From positions 1 through 23,643 of the forward strand of contig JBBQAA010000056.1 of the NCBI GenBank assembly GCA_038276395.1: DNA of 23,643 bases. The letters run 5' to 3'. The stretch is from JBBQAA01 sp038276395. GTDB lineage: Bacteria > Actinomycetota > Thermoleophilia > Solirubrobacterales > Solirubrobacteraceae. A program made the position numbers and the translations under genes. Under the pieces are notes generated by a model that saw only the letters and a list, made by a program, of their open reading frames with translations, was not told the DNA's origin and made no database searches. Of this stretch, positions 7,054 to 13,436 are shown piece by piece (the first letter of the stretch is position 1; each line of letters begins with the position of its first letter).

Positions 7054-7059
7054 AGGCTA
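7054..7059 (-). promoter_or_regulatory. TAGCCT -10 box of the VOC gene, overlapping the aldolase stop codon
   Basis: On the minus strand the TAG stop of the aldolase gene (7057-7059) is also the first half of TAGCCT. Seven bases later comes the ATG of the VOC gene. The same hexamer appears upstream of the AsnC-type gene (10972-10977). Confidence 0.45.
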
Positions 7060-8082
7060 CGGACGCGCGAGGGCGGACTCAACCCCCGCGGCGAAGGCGT
7101 CGACGTCCTCCGCCGTCGTGTCCCACGCGCACATCCAGCGGACCTCGCCGGTGGCCTCGTCCCACACGTAGAAGGCCCACTCGGGCTGGAGCGCCGCGGT
7201 CGCCTCTCCGGGCAGGATCGTGAACAGCGCGTTGGCCTGCACCGGGTGCGTCGCCGCCACCGGCGCCGTGACCTCGAGCCGCGCGGCCATCGCGTTGGCG
7301 TGGGCGGCGTTCTCCCGCCACAGCTTCCCCTCATAGAGCGCGACGAGCTGGGCGGAGAGGAAGCGCATCTTCGAGGCGAGCTGCATCGACTGCTTGCGCA
7401 CGAAGGGAAAGCCCGCGCCCGCATCCCCGGCCAGCAGCACGACGGCCTCGGCGCCGAGCGCGCCGTTCTTCGTCGCGCCGAGCGAGACGGCGTCGACCCC
7501 GGCCTCGGTGGTCAGCGCCGCGAGCTCCACGCCGAGTGCGGCGGCGGCGTTGGCCAGGCGGGCGCCGTCGACGTGCAGGCGCATCCCGCGCGCGTGGGCG
7601 AACTCGGCCAGCGCCCGGGTCTCCTCCGGCGTGTAGAGCGTGCCGAGCTCGGTCGACTGGGCGATCGACACGACGCCCGGCTGGGGCGTGTGCTCGTCGC
7701 CGAAGCCGACCGCGGCGGGCGCGAGCGCCTCCGGCGTGAGCTTCCCGTGCGGGGCGTCGACCACGGTGATCTTCCGCCCGGCGCGCTCGGGGGCGCCGCA
7801 CTCGTCCACGTGCAGGTGCGCGGTGCGCGCGGCGAGCGTCGTCTCCCACGGCGCCGAGAGCGCCTCCAGGCAGAGCACGTTGGCGGCCGTGCCGTTGAAG
7901 ACGGGAAAGACGCGGGCGCCGGCGCCGAAGTGGCCGCGCAGGACCTCCTCGGCCCGCGCGGTCCACGGGTCGGCGCCGTAGGCCGGCGCGTGGGCGGCGT
8001 TGGCCTCGGCGATCGCGGCGAGGACGTCGGGGTGCGCGCCCGCGTGGTTGTCGGAGGCGAAGCCGCGGCCGGAGGCGCTCAC
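7057..8082 (-). CDS. Threonine-aldolase/beta-eliminating-lyase family PLP enzyme
   Basis: A 341-residue fold-type I PLP enzyme. FASDNHAGAHPDV near the N-terminus matches the aldolase opening. NGTAANVLCLEAL (63-75) is the phosphate-binding region. HVDGARLANA (170-179) supplies the Asp172 that contacts the PLP nitrogen, and SLGATKNGALG holds Lys205, the Schiff-base lysine. Low-specificity threonine aldolases cleave beta-hydroxy amino acids to glycine plus an aldehyde; relatives act as lyases, so the substrate is open. The start is GTG 8080-8082, overlapping the stop of the SDR gene by four bases (GTGA), which implies translational coupling. It is the last gene of the DUF6421-SDR-aldolase operon. 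Confidence 0.88.
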   Translation of the reverse strand: MSASGRGFASDNHAGAHPDVLAAIAEANAAHAPAYGADPWTARAEEVLRGHFGAGARVFPVFNGTAANVLCLEALSAPWETTLAARTAHLHVDECGAPERAGRKITVVDAPHGKLTPEALAPAAVGFGDEHTPQPGVVSIAQSTELGTLYTPEETRALAEFAHARGMRLHVDGARLANAAAALGVELAALTTEAGVDAVSLGATKNGALGAEAVVLLAGDAGAGFPFVRKQSMQLASKMRFLSAQLVALYEGKLWRENAAHANAMAARLEVTAPVAATHPVQANALFTILPGEATAALQPEWAFYVWDEATGEVRWMCAWDTTAEDVDAFAAGVESALARP

Positions 8083-8777
8083 GTGTACAGCGCGAGGCGC
8101 TGGCCGTTCATCTTCCTTCCCGCCTCCGAGAAGAGGAGGGAGAGCGCGGCGGCGATGTCCTCGGCGGGCGTGAAGATCCGGTAGGGCTTCTCGGGGTCGG
8201 CCTCGCGCATCGCGGGGGTGAGGATGGCACGGACGGCGACGACGTTCGCGCGGCCCGGCGGATCCGCCTGCGCCAGCTCGTCGGCCAGTGCCCAGGTCCA
8301 GGCCTCGGCGGCGGCCTTGGCCGCGGCGTAGCTCGCGTTGCCTGAGGTGGGCTTGACCGCCTCGGCGCTCGAGACGAGGGCCCACGTGCCGGCCGAGGCC
8401 TTCAGGTGGGGCAGGAACGCGCGCGAGCAGACCTGCGTCGTGCGGACGAGCAGCGGCTCGAGAAAGCCCCAGTCGACGGCGACGTCGGCCTCGCCGAGCG
8501 GCCGCCCGCCGCGCCAGCCGCCGACGAGGTGGGCGACGGCGTCGACGCTCCCGAGCTCTTCCGCGACCTCCTGCGCCCACGCGCTCGCGCCGTCCTCGTC
8601 GAGCAGGTCGACCTCGGTGACGAGATCGGCGCCGAGGCCGTCGCACAGCGACGCCTTCCGCTCGGCAGCGGCCACGCGGGCGCCGTCGGCCTTCAATCGC
8701 GCGACGACGGAGGGGCCGAGGCCGCCGCCGGCGCCGGCCACGGCGACGACGAGGCCCTCGAGCGGGGGCGCGGTCAT
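8079..8777 (-). CDS. SDR-family NAD(P)-dependent oxidoreductase
   Basis: A 232-residue classical short-chain dehydrogenase/reductase. The dinucleotide-binding glycine motif is AGAGGGLG near residues 14-21. The catalytic Ser is at 136/137 (LVSSAEA), followed by Tyr150-x-x-x-Lys154 (ASYAAAKAA). The loop after strand beta-3 has no clear basic residue to choose NADP over NAD. The C-terminal part contains TPAMREADPEKPYRIFTPAEDI, the substrate-side region. The ATG at 8775-8777 overlaps the stop of the upstream DUF6421-type gene (ATGA), and its own stop overlaps the aldolase start. This tight coupling suggests its alcohol or ketone substrate is also an aldolase substrate or product; that is inference. 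Confidence 0.88.
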   Translation of the reverse strand: MTAPPLEGLVVAVAGAGGGLGPSVVARLKADGARVAAAERKASLCDGLGADLVTEVDLLDEDGASAWAQEVAEELGSVDAVAHLVGGWRGGRPLGEADVAVDWGFLEPLLVRTTQVCSRAFLPHLKASAGTWALVSSAEAVKPTSGNASYAAAKAAAEAWTWALADELAQADPPGRANVVAVRAILTPAMREADPEKPYRIFTPAEDIAAALSLLFSEAGRKMNGQRLALYT

Positions 8778-10882
8778 GCCGCCACGGGCGCGGGCGGCGC
8801 GGGCACGCTCGGCGGCAGCGGCGGCGCAAGCTTTCGCCGCAGCGTTGCGTAGAAGATCGAGAGCGGGAACTCGTCCTCCCTGACCTCGTCGATGTAGGGC
8901 CGCGGGTCCTCGACGTCGTCGAAGTCCCGCACGCCGCGCGCCCAGCGCGAGCCCGCCGCGGGCGAGACGTACTCGGCGACGAGGTCGTGCGCCGCGGCCC
9001 AGTAGCCGAGCTTCGAGCTGTCGATGCCGCGGCGGTAGAGCTCCTCGACGCGGGCGCGCAGCGCGCCGACGCCCGCGGTGACGGTCTCCCAGTCGATCGT
9101 CAGCTCGTTGTCCGTCCACGCCAGGTGGCCCTCCTGGTGCAGGAAGGCGAACAGGAGCTGACCCCCGAGGCCGTCGTAGTTGCGCCTCCGCTCGCCGGTG
9201 ATGGGGAAGCGGAAGAGCCGGTCGAAGAGGATCGCGTACTGGACGTGGCGCGCGAAGGGGAAGCCCTCCGCTTCGAGGATCGTCGCCTCGCGGAAGGCGG
9301 TGAGGTCGCAGCGCAGCTCCTCCAGCCCGTACATCCAGTACGGCGCGCGCTGGCGGATCATGAACGGGTCGAAGGGGAGATCCCCGCGCGCGTGGGTGCG
9401 GTCGTGGACGAGATCCCACAGGACGTAGGCGTCGCGGAGCAGCGACGGGGAGGCGAGGAGCGCGGCGGCGTCGGGCGGGAGGTTCAGCCGGAGGATCTCC
9501 GCGGCGGCGGCCATCGTGCGGGCGAGGCGCGCGGCCTCGCGGTCGCAGAAGATCGCGCCGAAGTTGTTGACGGTCTCCCGCGCGGTGACCGTCTCGGGGA
9601 AGAGGACGGCGGACTCCGAGGCGTAGCCCGAGGTGTGGTCGACGAACGTCACCGGCACGAACTTGGGGTTCCCGTAGCGCGTGCGCTCGAGCTCGGCCAG
9701 CCACCCGGGCCAGGGCACGCGGACGATGAGCGCCTCGAAGACCTTCTCCCGCGGCCCGTTCTGCTTGTACATGGGAAAGAGGACGAGGTGCTCGATCCCG
9801 TCCTCCCGGTGCTGCTCGGGGCGGAAGGCGGCGAGCGAGCGCGTGAAGTCCGGCGCGCCGTAGCCCCCCTCCCGCCAGCGGGCGAGGTCCGCGCGCGTGG
9901 CCACGAGGTGCTCGGCCTGGTGGGGGAAGCGGGGGGCGAGGGCCCCGAGCGCGGCGTCGATGCGCTCGACGCGCGCGTCGAGCCCGGCGCGGGGATGGTC
10001 GGTCAGGTCGACCGTCCCGTCGGGCGCCTGGACGGCGCGGAGCGCCTCGACCTCGGCCCTGAGCGCGGCCCAGGCGGAGTCGGCGGCGGCGGGGGAGGGC
10101 GGAGCCGGGTCCTCGTGGGCGAAGGCGTGGCGGGCGACCCAGGCGACGAGGTTCAGCCACAGCGCGCGGTGGTCGAGCTCGCCGAGGCAGTCGTCGCCGA
10201 AGAGGTCCGAGTCGCCGAGGACGACGACGCGCCCGGCGCCGTGCTGCGCGGCGGCGATGAGCGGGGCGCCGGGGCTCGAGGCGCCGGTGCCGGCCCGGGC
10301 GATGACCTGCGCCTCGCCCGGCGCCGCGAGCGAGGTCGCGCGGTAGAGACAGATCTCGCGCACGCGCGCGAGGAGATCGCCGCCGGCGCCGCGGCCGGCG
10401 TCGGCGAGCTCGGGGAGGATCCACGAGGGCGCCGTGCGGCAGCGGTCGTAGTCCTGCACGAGCTCCGAGCGCAGCTTGATCCCGAAGCGGGCGGCGAGCT
10501 CCGCGAGGTTCGTGCCGTACTTGGCCTGCTCCTCCTCGCCGAGCAGGACAAGCCCGCCGCCGGCGGCGACCCACGCCTCGATGGCGTCGAGCTCCGCCGC
10601 GGTGAAGCGCGGCTCCCCGATGCCCGTCGTGCGCTCGAAGGCCGGGTCGGAGGGATGGGCGATGACGAGCACGTCGGCGCCGGCGAGCGCCGCGGCGTCG
10701 AGCGGCCCCGCCCGATGGCCGCCGACGGAGAATTCGCGCTCGGCGAGCAGCGCGGCGGCCTGCGCGTAGGAGGCGTCGGCCGGGTGGGAGGGCTGCATCG
10801 CCGCGGCGCGCGCGGGGTCAAGCGTCCACGCCTCGGAGTGCGCCTCGTCGAACAGCACCCGCGCGATCGTCCTCGTCTCCAT
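8774..10882 (-). CDS. Two-domain protein: GATase-like N-terminal domain plus DUF6421-like C-terminal domain
   Basis: A 702-residue protein without signal peptide. Residues about 1-255 look like a class I glutamine-amidotransferase/ThuA or DUF4350-type Rossmann domain: ADVLVIAHPSDP, AWVAAGGGLVLLGE, then AGRVVVLGDSDLFGDD. I see no clear catalytic Cys-His pair. Residues about 300-685 resemble what I recall as DUF6421 of actinobacteria. They include HDRTH (493-497), EELRCDLTAF (521-530) and HQEGH (582-586), which could form a metal site. I start at ATG 10880-10882 because GGGAGG lies just upstream; the frame extends to 11008 into the regulator's promoter. It heads the operon with the SDR and aldolase. 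Function unknown; the DUF name is from memory. Confidence 0.72.
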   Translation of the reverse strand: METRTIARVLFDEAHSEAWTLDPARAAAMQPSHPADASYAQAAALLAEREFSVGGHRAGPLDAAALAGADVLVIAHPSDPAFERTTGIGEPRFTAAELDAIEAWVAAGGGLVLLGEEEQAKYGTNLAELAARFGIKLRSELVQDYDRCRTAPSWILPELADAGRGAGGDLLARVREICLYRATSLAAPGEAQVIARAGTGASSPGAPLIAAAQHGAGRVVVLGDSDLFGDDCLGELDHRALWLNLVAWVARHAFAHEDPAPPSPAAADSAWAALRAEVEALRAVQAPDGTVDLTDHPRAGLDARVERIDAALGALAPRFPHQAEHLVATRADLARWREGGYGAPDFTRSLAAFRPEQHREDGIEHLVLFPMYKQNGPREKVFEALIVRVPWPGWLAELERTRYGNPKFVPVTFVDHTSGYASESAVLFPETVTARETVNNFGAIFCDREAARLARTMAAAAEILRLNLPPDAAALLASPSLLRDAYVLWDLVHDRTHARGDLPFDPFMIRQRAPYWMYGLEELRCDLTAFREATILEAEGFPFARHVQYAILFDRLFRFPITGERRRNYDGLGGQLLFAFLHQEGHLAWTDNELTIDWETVTAGVGALRARVEELYRRGIDSSKLGYWAAAHDLVAEYVSPAAGSRWARGVRDFDDVEDPRPYIDEVREDEFPLSIFYATLRRKLAPPLPPSVPAPPAPVAA

Positions 10883-10911
10883 CCTCGCCTCCCTCGAACC
10901 TGGATCAATCC

Positions 10912-10934
10912 TCAGAGGGGTCCGACCCCTTTGG
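10912..10934. promoter_or_regulatory. Inverted repeat in the divergent regulatory region
   Basis: AGGGGT (10916-10921) and ACCCCT (10925-10930) are perfect inverted arms around CCG. The pairing continues outward with one wobble to CAG/TTG. It lies about 30 bases upstream of the DUF6421-type start and about 90 bases upstream of the AsnC-type start. That is the expected place for an Lrp/AsnC operator. TAGCCT (10972-10977) is a possible -10 box for the regulator itself. Confidence 0.45.
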
Positions 10935-11016
10935 GAGTGTTTGGTATTCCTCCACGATAACGGCCGTGCGATAGCCTGTCGAGACCCATTAGCTGCTCGT
11001 TTCTGCAAGAGATCGC

Positions 11017-11463
11017 GTGCTCAACGACATCGACCGACAGATTCTTGCGTTGCTGCGCCAGGACGGCCGGCGCACCTACGACGACATCGCCCGTCGCGTC
11101 TCGCTCTCCGCGCCGGCGGTCAAGCGGCGCATCGACCGCCTGCTCGCCTCGGGCGCGCTGCGCGGCTTCACCGCCGTCGTCGATCCCGACGCGCTCGGCT
11201 GGGGGACCGAGGCCCTCGTCGAGCTCTTCTACGCGCCCGGCACTCTCCTCGACGAGGTGGCCGAGACGCTCGCGCGCGTACCCGAGGTCGTCGAGGCGTG
11301 GAGCGTCACGGGCGAGGCCGACGCGATCGCCCGGGTCCGCACCGAGGACAACGCTGACCTCGAGCGGCTGATCATGGAGCTCCAGCGCGACGGGCACGTC
11401 GAGCGCACGCGCTCCCAGGTCGTCATGAGCCGGCTCGTCTCCCGCCCGGCGGGGGACCTGTAG
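11017..11463 (+). CDS. Lrp/AsnC-family transcriptional regulator
   Basis: A 148-residue protein with the standard two domains. Residues 1-60 hold the helix-turn-helix (LNDIDRQILALLRQDGR, then DDIARRVSLSAPAVKRRIDRL). Residues about 65-140 form the RAM ligand-binding and oligomerisation domain, including EVVEAWSVTGEADAIARVR. Family members sense amino acids and control their metabolism. It is transcribed divergently from the DUF6421-SDR-aldolase operon, with an inverted repeat between them, so it probably controls that operon and itself. The start is GTG 11017-11019, which gives the conserved LNDIDRQIL opening; the ribosome binding site is weak (AAGAGA). The effector is unknown, but threonine or another hydroxy amino acid would fit the operon. 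Confidence 0.9.
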   Translation: MLNDIDRQILALLRQDGRRTYDDIARRVSLSAPAVKRRIDRLLASGALRGFTAVVDPDALGWGTEALVELFYAPGTLLDEVAETLARVPEVVEAWSVTGEADAIARVRTEDNADLERLIMELQRDGHVERTRSQVVMSRLVSRPAGDL

Positions 11464-11477
11464 GGGTTCCTGCTCCG

Positions 11478-11723
11478 ATGTGGATCCTCCGCTACGCGAT
11501 CCCTGGCGCGGTCTGCCTCGCCGGGCTGCTGATGCTCGTCGTGCTGCCCGCGCCCACCTCGGTCGCCGCGGCCGGGGCGCTCGTCGGCGCCGGGCTCTCG
11601 ATCGCCCTCATCAACTGGATGTTCCGGATGGGCGCTGAGGGGGATAAGGAGCGTGCGCGGGAGGAGGCCGCGCGCGACTACTTCACCGAGCACGGGCGCT
11701 GGCCGGACGACCGCCCGCGGTAA
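11478..11723 (+). CDS. Small two-helix membrane protein, 81 residues
   Basis: Two hydrophobic segments (about residues 5-25 and 30-48) are followed by a charged cytoplasmic-looking tail: GDKERAREEAARDYFTEHGR, then WPDD. The tail wording is common in short actinobacterial membrane proteins of unknown function. The ATG lies 14 bases after the AsnC-type stop and the stop lies 16 bases before rpmG, so it could belong to either transcript. A GGGG stretch about 12 bases ahead of the ATG is a weak ribosome binding site. No function can be assigned. Confidence 0.7.
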   Translation: MWILRYAIPGAVCLAGLLMLVVLPAPTSVAAAGALVGAGLSIALINWMFRMGAEGDKERAREEAARDYFTEHGRWPDDRPR

Positions 11724-11724
11724 C

Positions 11725-11730
11725 TACACT
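11725..11730 (+). promoter_or_regulatory. TACACT -10 box of rpmG
   Basis: TACACT follows the stop codon of the small membrane protein and ends nine bases before the rpmG ATG. No Shine-Dalgarno sequence lies between, so rpmG may be read from a near-leaderless transcript. This could be the promoter of the rpmG-secE-nusG run. Confidence 0.5.
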
Positions 11731-11739
11731 CCGCTCTCC

Positions 11740-11904
11740 ATGGCCCGCGGAGACGTACGCATCGCTGTGACCCTCGCCTGCGAGGAGTGCAAGCGGCGCA
11801 ACTACCAGTCGAACAAGAGCAAGCGCAACAATCCTGAGCGCATCGCGCTGCGCAAGTACTGCCGCTGGTGCCGTCGCCATACGGGCCATCGCGAGACCCG
11901 CTAG
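11740..11904 (+). CDS. rpmG: 50S ribosomal protein L33
   Basis: A 54-residue L33. It keeps two CxxC pairs (CEEC at 14-17 and CRWC at 41-44), so it is the zinc-binding form. RNYQSNKSKRNNPERIALRK and YCRWCRRHTGHRE are typical of the family. L33 binds 23S rRNA near the E site of the large subunit. The ATG is chosen by the conserved MARGDVRIAVTLACEEC opening; the longer frame upstream belongs to the preceding gene region. It heads the classical rpmG-secE-nusG-rplKA order. No tRNA genes lie between it and secE, unlike in some other actinobacteria. Confidence 0.95.
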   Translation: MARGDVRIAVTLACEECKRRNYQSNKSKRNNPERIALRKYCRWCRRHTGHRETR

Positions 11905-11922
11905 CACCCGTCAGGGGAGTCT

Positions 11923-12453
11923 GTGGCTCGCGATCGTCAACGCGCCAAGCAGCGGCGCGACCGCGCCCGCCGGGCCGGTAACCCGCCCGCGCGGCGGCTC
12001 GACCCCGACACCGAGGCCCCGCTCGAGGAGGACGACCCGCTCGCCCACGGCTCGGCCGAGGTCGATCTCGCCCACGCCCAAGTCGCGCTCGGCCGCCCGG
12101 CGGAGGCGGAGGTCGAGGAGGAGCCGCTCCCCGACGAGCGCGGGGACGAGGACGAGCTCGAGGAGGCCTCCGACCTCGCCACGGCGGCGGGCGGGAACGG
12201 TGGCCGCGGCGCACGCCGGCGCACCGCGCTCGCCGCCGCCGACGGTGGCGGCCCGGCCGCCGCGCCCTCCGGCAACCGCGTCGTCGGCTTCGTCCGCGCC
12301 TCGTGGCGCGAGCTGCAGCGAGTACAGTGGCCGGACCGCAGGCAGGTCGCCCAGGCGACCGGTGTGGTACTCGGCTTCGTGATCATCGCGGGCGCCTACC
12401 TCGGCCTGGCCGACGCTCTGGCGCAGAAGATCATCAAGGCCATCCTCGGCTAA
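11923..12453 (+). CDS. secE: Preprotein translocase subunit SecE with long acidic N-terminal extension
   Basis: The C-terminal 60 residues are a normal single-helix SecE. FVRASWRELQRVQWPDRRQV is the amphipathic helix with the conserved W-P, followed by a membrane segment (TGVVLGFVIIAGAYLGLADA). SecE clamps SecY in the Sec translocon. In front lies an extension of about 115 residues: a basic start (RAKQRRDRARRAG), then a highly acidic, disordered-looking stretch. SecE in most actinobacteria has a shorter N-terminal part, so 176 residues is long. GTG 11923-11925 is preceded by AGGGGAG, which supports this start. Part of the extension could be lost if a later start is used, but no better site is visible. 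Confidence 0.9.
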   Translation: MARDRQRAKQRRDRARRAGNPPARRLDPDTEAPLEEDDPLAHGSAEVDLAHAQVALGRPAEAEVEEEPLPDERGDEDELEEASDLATAAGGNGGRGARRRTALAAADGGGPAAAPSGNRVVGFVRASWRELQRVQWPDRRQVAQATGVVLGFVIIAGAYLGLADALAQKIIKAILG

Positions 12454-12479
12454 CCCCTGTCCCAAGGGACCAAGAGCAC

Positions 12480-13001
12480 ATGTTCCGCTGGTACGTCGTC
12501 AACACCTATTCCGGGCACGAGAAGAAGGTCAAGCACAATCTCGAGCACCGCGTGCAGTCGCTCGGGCAGCAGCGTGCCGTCCGCCAGATCGTCGTGCCCA
12601 CCGAGACCGTCTCGGAGATGAAGGACAACCAGAAGGTCTCCGTGGAGAAGCGCACGATGCCGGGCTACGTGCTCGTCAACATGGACCTGAACGAGGACTC
12701 CTGGGGCCTCGTGAAGAACACCCCCGGCGTCACGAGCTTCGTCGGCGCCTCCCAGGAGCCCGTCCCGCTCACGCAGATGGAGGTCGACCGCCTCCTGCAC
12801 CGTGAGACCGCCGAGCGCCCGCGTTCGCGCGCGCAGTTCACCGTGGGGGAGACCGTCAAGGTCGTGCAAGGCCCGCTGTCGGACTTCTCCGGCGAGATCG
12901 CCGAGATCAACGAGGACGCCTCGCGCCTGAAGGTCCTCGTCTCCATCTTCGGCCGCGAGACGCCGGTCGAGGTCGGCTTCGACCAGGTCAAGAAGGTCTA
13001 G
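12480..13001 (+). CDS. nusG: Transcription termination/antitermination factor NusG
   Basis: A 173-residue NusG. The N-terminal NGN domain starts RWYVVNTYSGHEKKVKHNLE and includes RTMPGYVLVNMDL and NTPGVTSFVG. The C-terminal KOW domain (about 115-173) has VGETVKVVQGPLSDFSGEIA. NusG binds the RNA polymerase clamp and links it to Rho or the ribosome. The ATG lies 26 bases after the secE stop, with no strong ribosome binding site beyond AAGGGA about 11 bases upstream. Length and domain order are normal. It is followed after nine bases by rplK, so the secE-nusG-rplK-rplA genes probably share a transcript. Confidence 0.97.
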   Translation: MFRWYVVNTYSGHEKKVKHNLEHRVQSLGQQRAVRQIVVPTETVSEMKDNQKVSVEKRTMPGYVLVNMDLNEDSWGLVKNTPGVTSFVGASQEPVPLTQMEVDRLLHRETAERPRSRAQFTVGETVKVVQGPLSDFSGEIAEINEDASRLKVLVSIFGRETPVEVGFDQVKKV

Positions 13002-13010
13002 CCTCGACCC

Positions 13011-13436
13011 ATGGCCAAGAAGGTCCTCACCACGATCAAGCTCCAGGCCACGGGCGGGCAGGCCTCGCCCGCGCCGCCGGTCGGCCCCGCGCTCGGCCAG
13101 CACGGCGTGAACATCATGGAGTTCGTCAAGGCGTTCAACGCCCAGACCTCCGACCAGATGGGCACGACCGTCCCCGTCGAGATCACCGTCTTCGAGGATC
13201 GCTCCTTCACCTTCGTGCTGAAGAGCCCGCCGGCCGCCGTCCTCATCAAGCAGGCGCTCTCGCTCGCGAAGGGCTCCGCCGAGCCCAACCGGGACAAGGT
13301 GGGAAAGATCTCACAGGCCCAGCTCCGGGAGATCGCCCAGACGAAGATGGCCGACCTGAACGCCCACGACGTCGACCAGGCGGCGAAGATCATCGCCGGC
13401 ACCGCCCGCTCCATGGGCGTGGAGGTGAGCGGCTGA
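13011..13436 (+). CDS. rplK: 50S ribosomal protein L11
   Basis: A 141-residue L11 of standard length. The N-terminal domain has KLQATGGQASPAPPVGPALG, the proline-rich loop next to the thiostrepton site, and GVNIMEFVKAFNAQT. The C-terminal RNA-binding domain contains IAQTKMADLNAHDVDQAAKI. L11 binds the GTPase-associated centre of 23S rRNA and takes part in the stringent response. Its TGA stop shares one base with the rplA start (TGATG), so the two are translationally coupled. The Pro residues linked to thiostrepton resistance are unchanged. Confidence 0.98.
   Translation: MAKKVLTTIKLQATGGQASPAPPVGPALGQHGVNIMEFVKAFNAQTSDQMGTTVPVEITVFEDRSFTFVLKSPPAAVLIKQALSLAKGSAEPNRDKVGKISQAQLREIAQTKMADLNAHDVDQAAKIIAGTARSMGVEVSG

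Noticed and set aside
8987..10960. A 657-codon plus-strand open frame
   Set aside because: It is antisense to the DUF6421-type gene, whose frame has coherent domains and a ribosome binding site. The plus frame does not.
11724..11922. tRNA genes flanking rpmG, as in some actinobacteria
   Set aside because: The gaps are 16 and 18 bases, too short for a tRNA.
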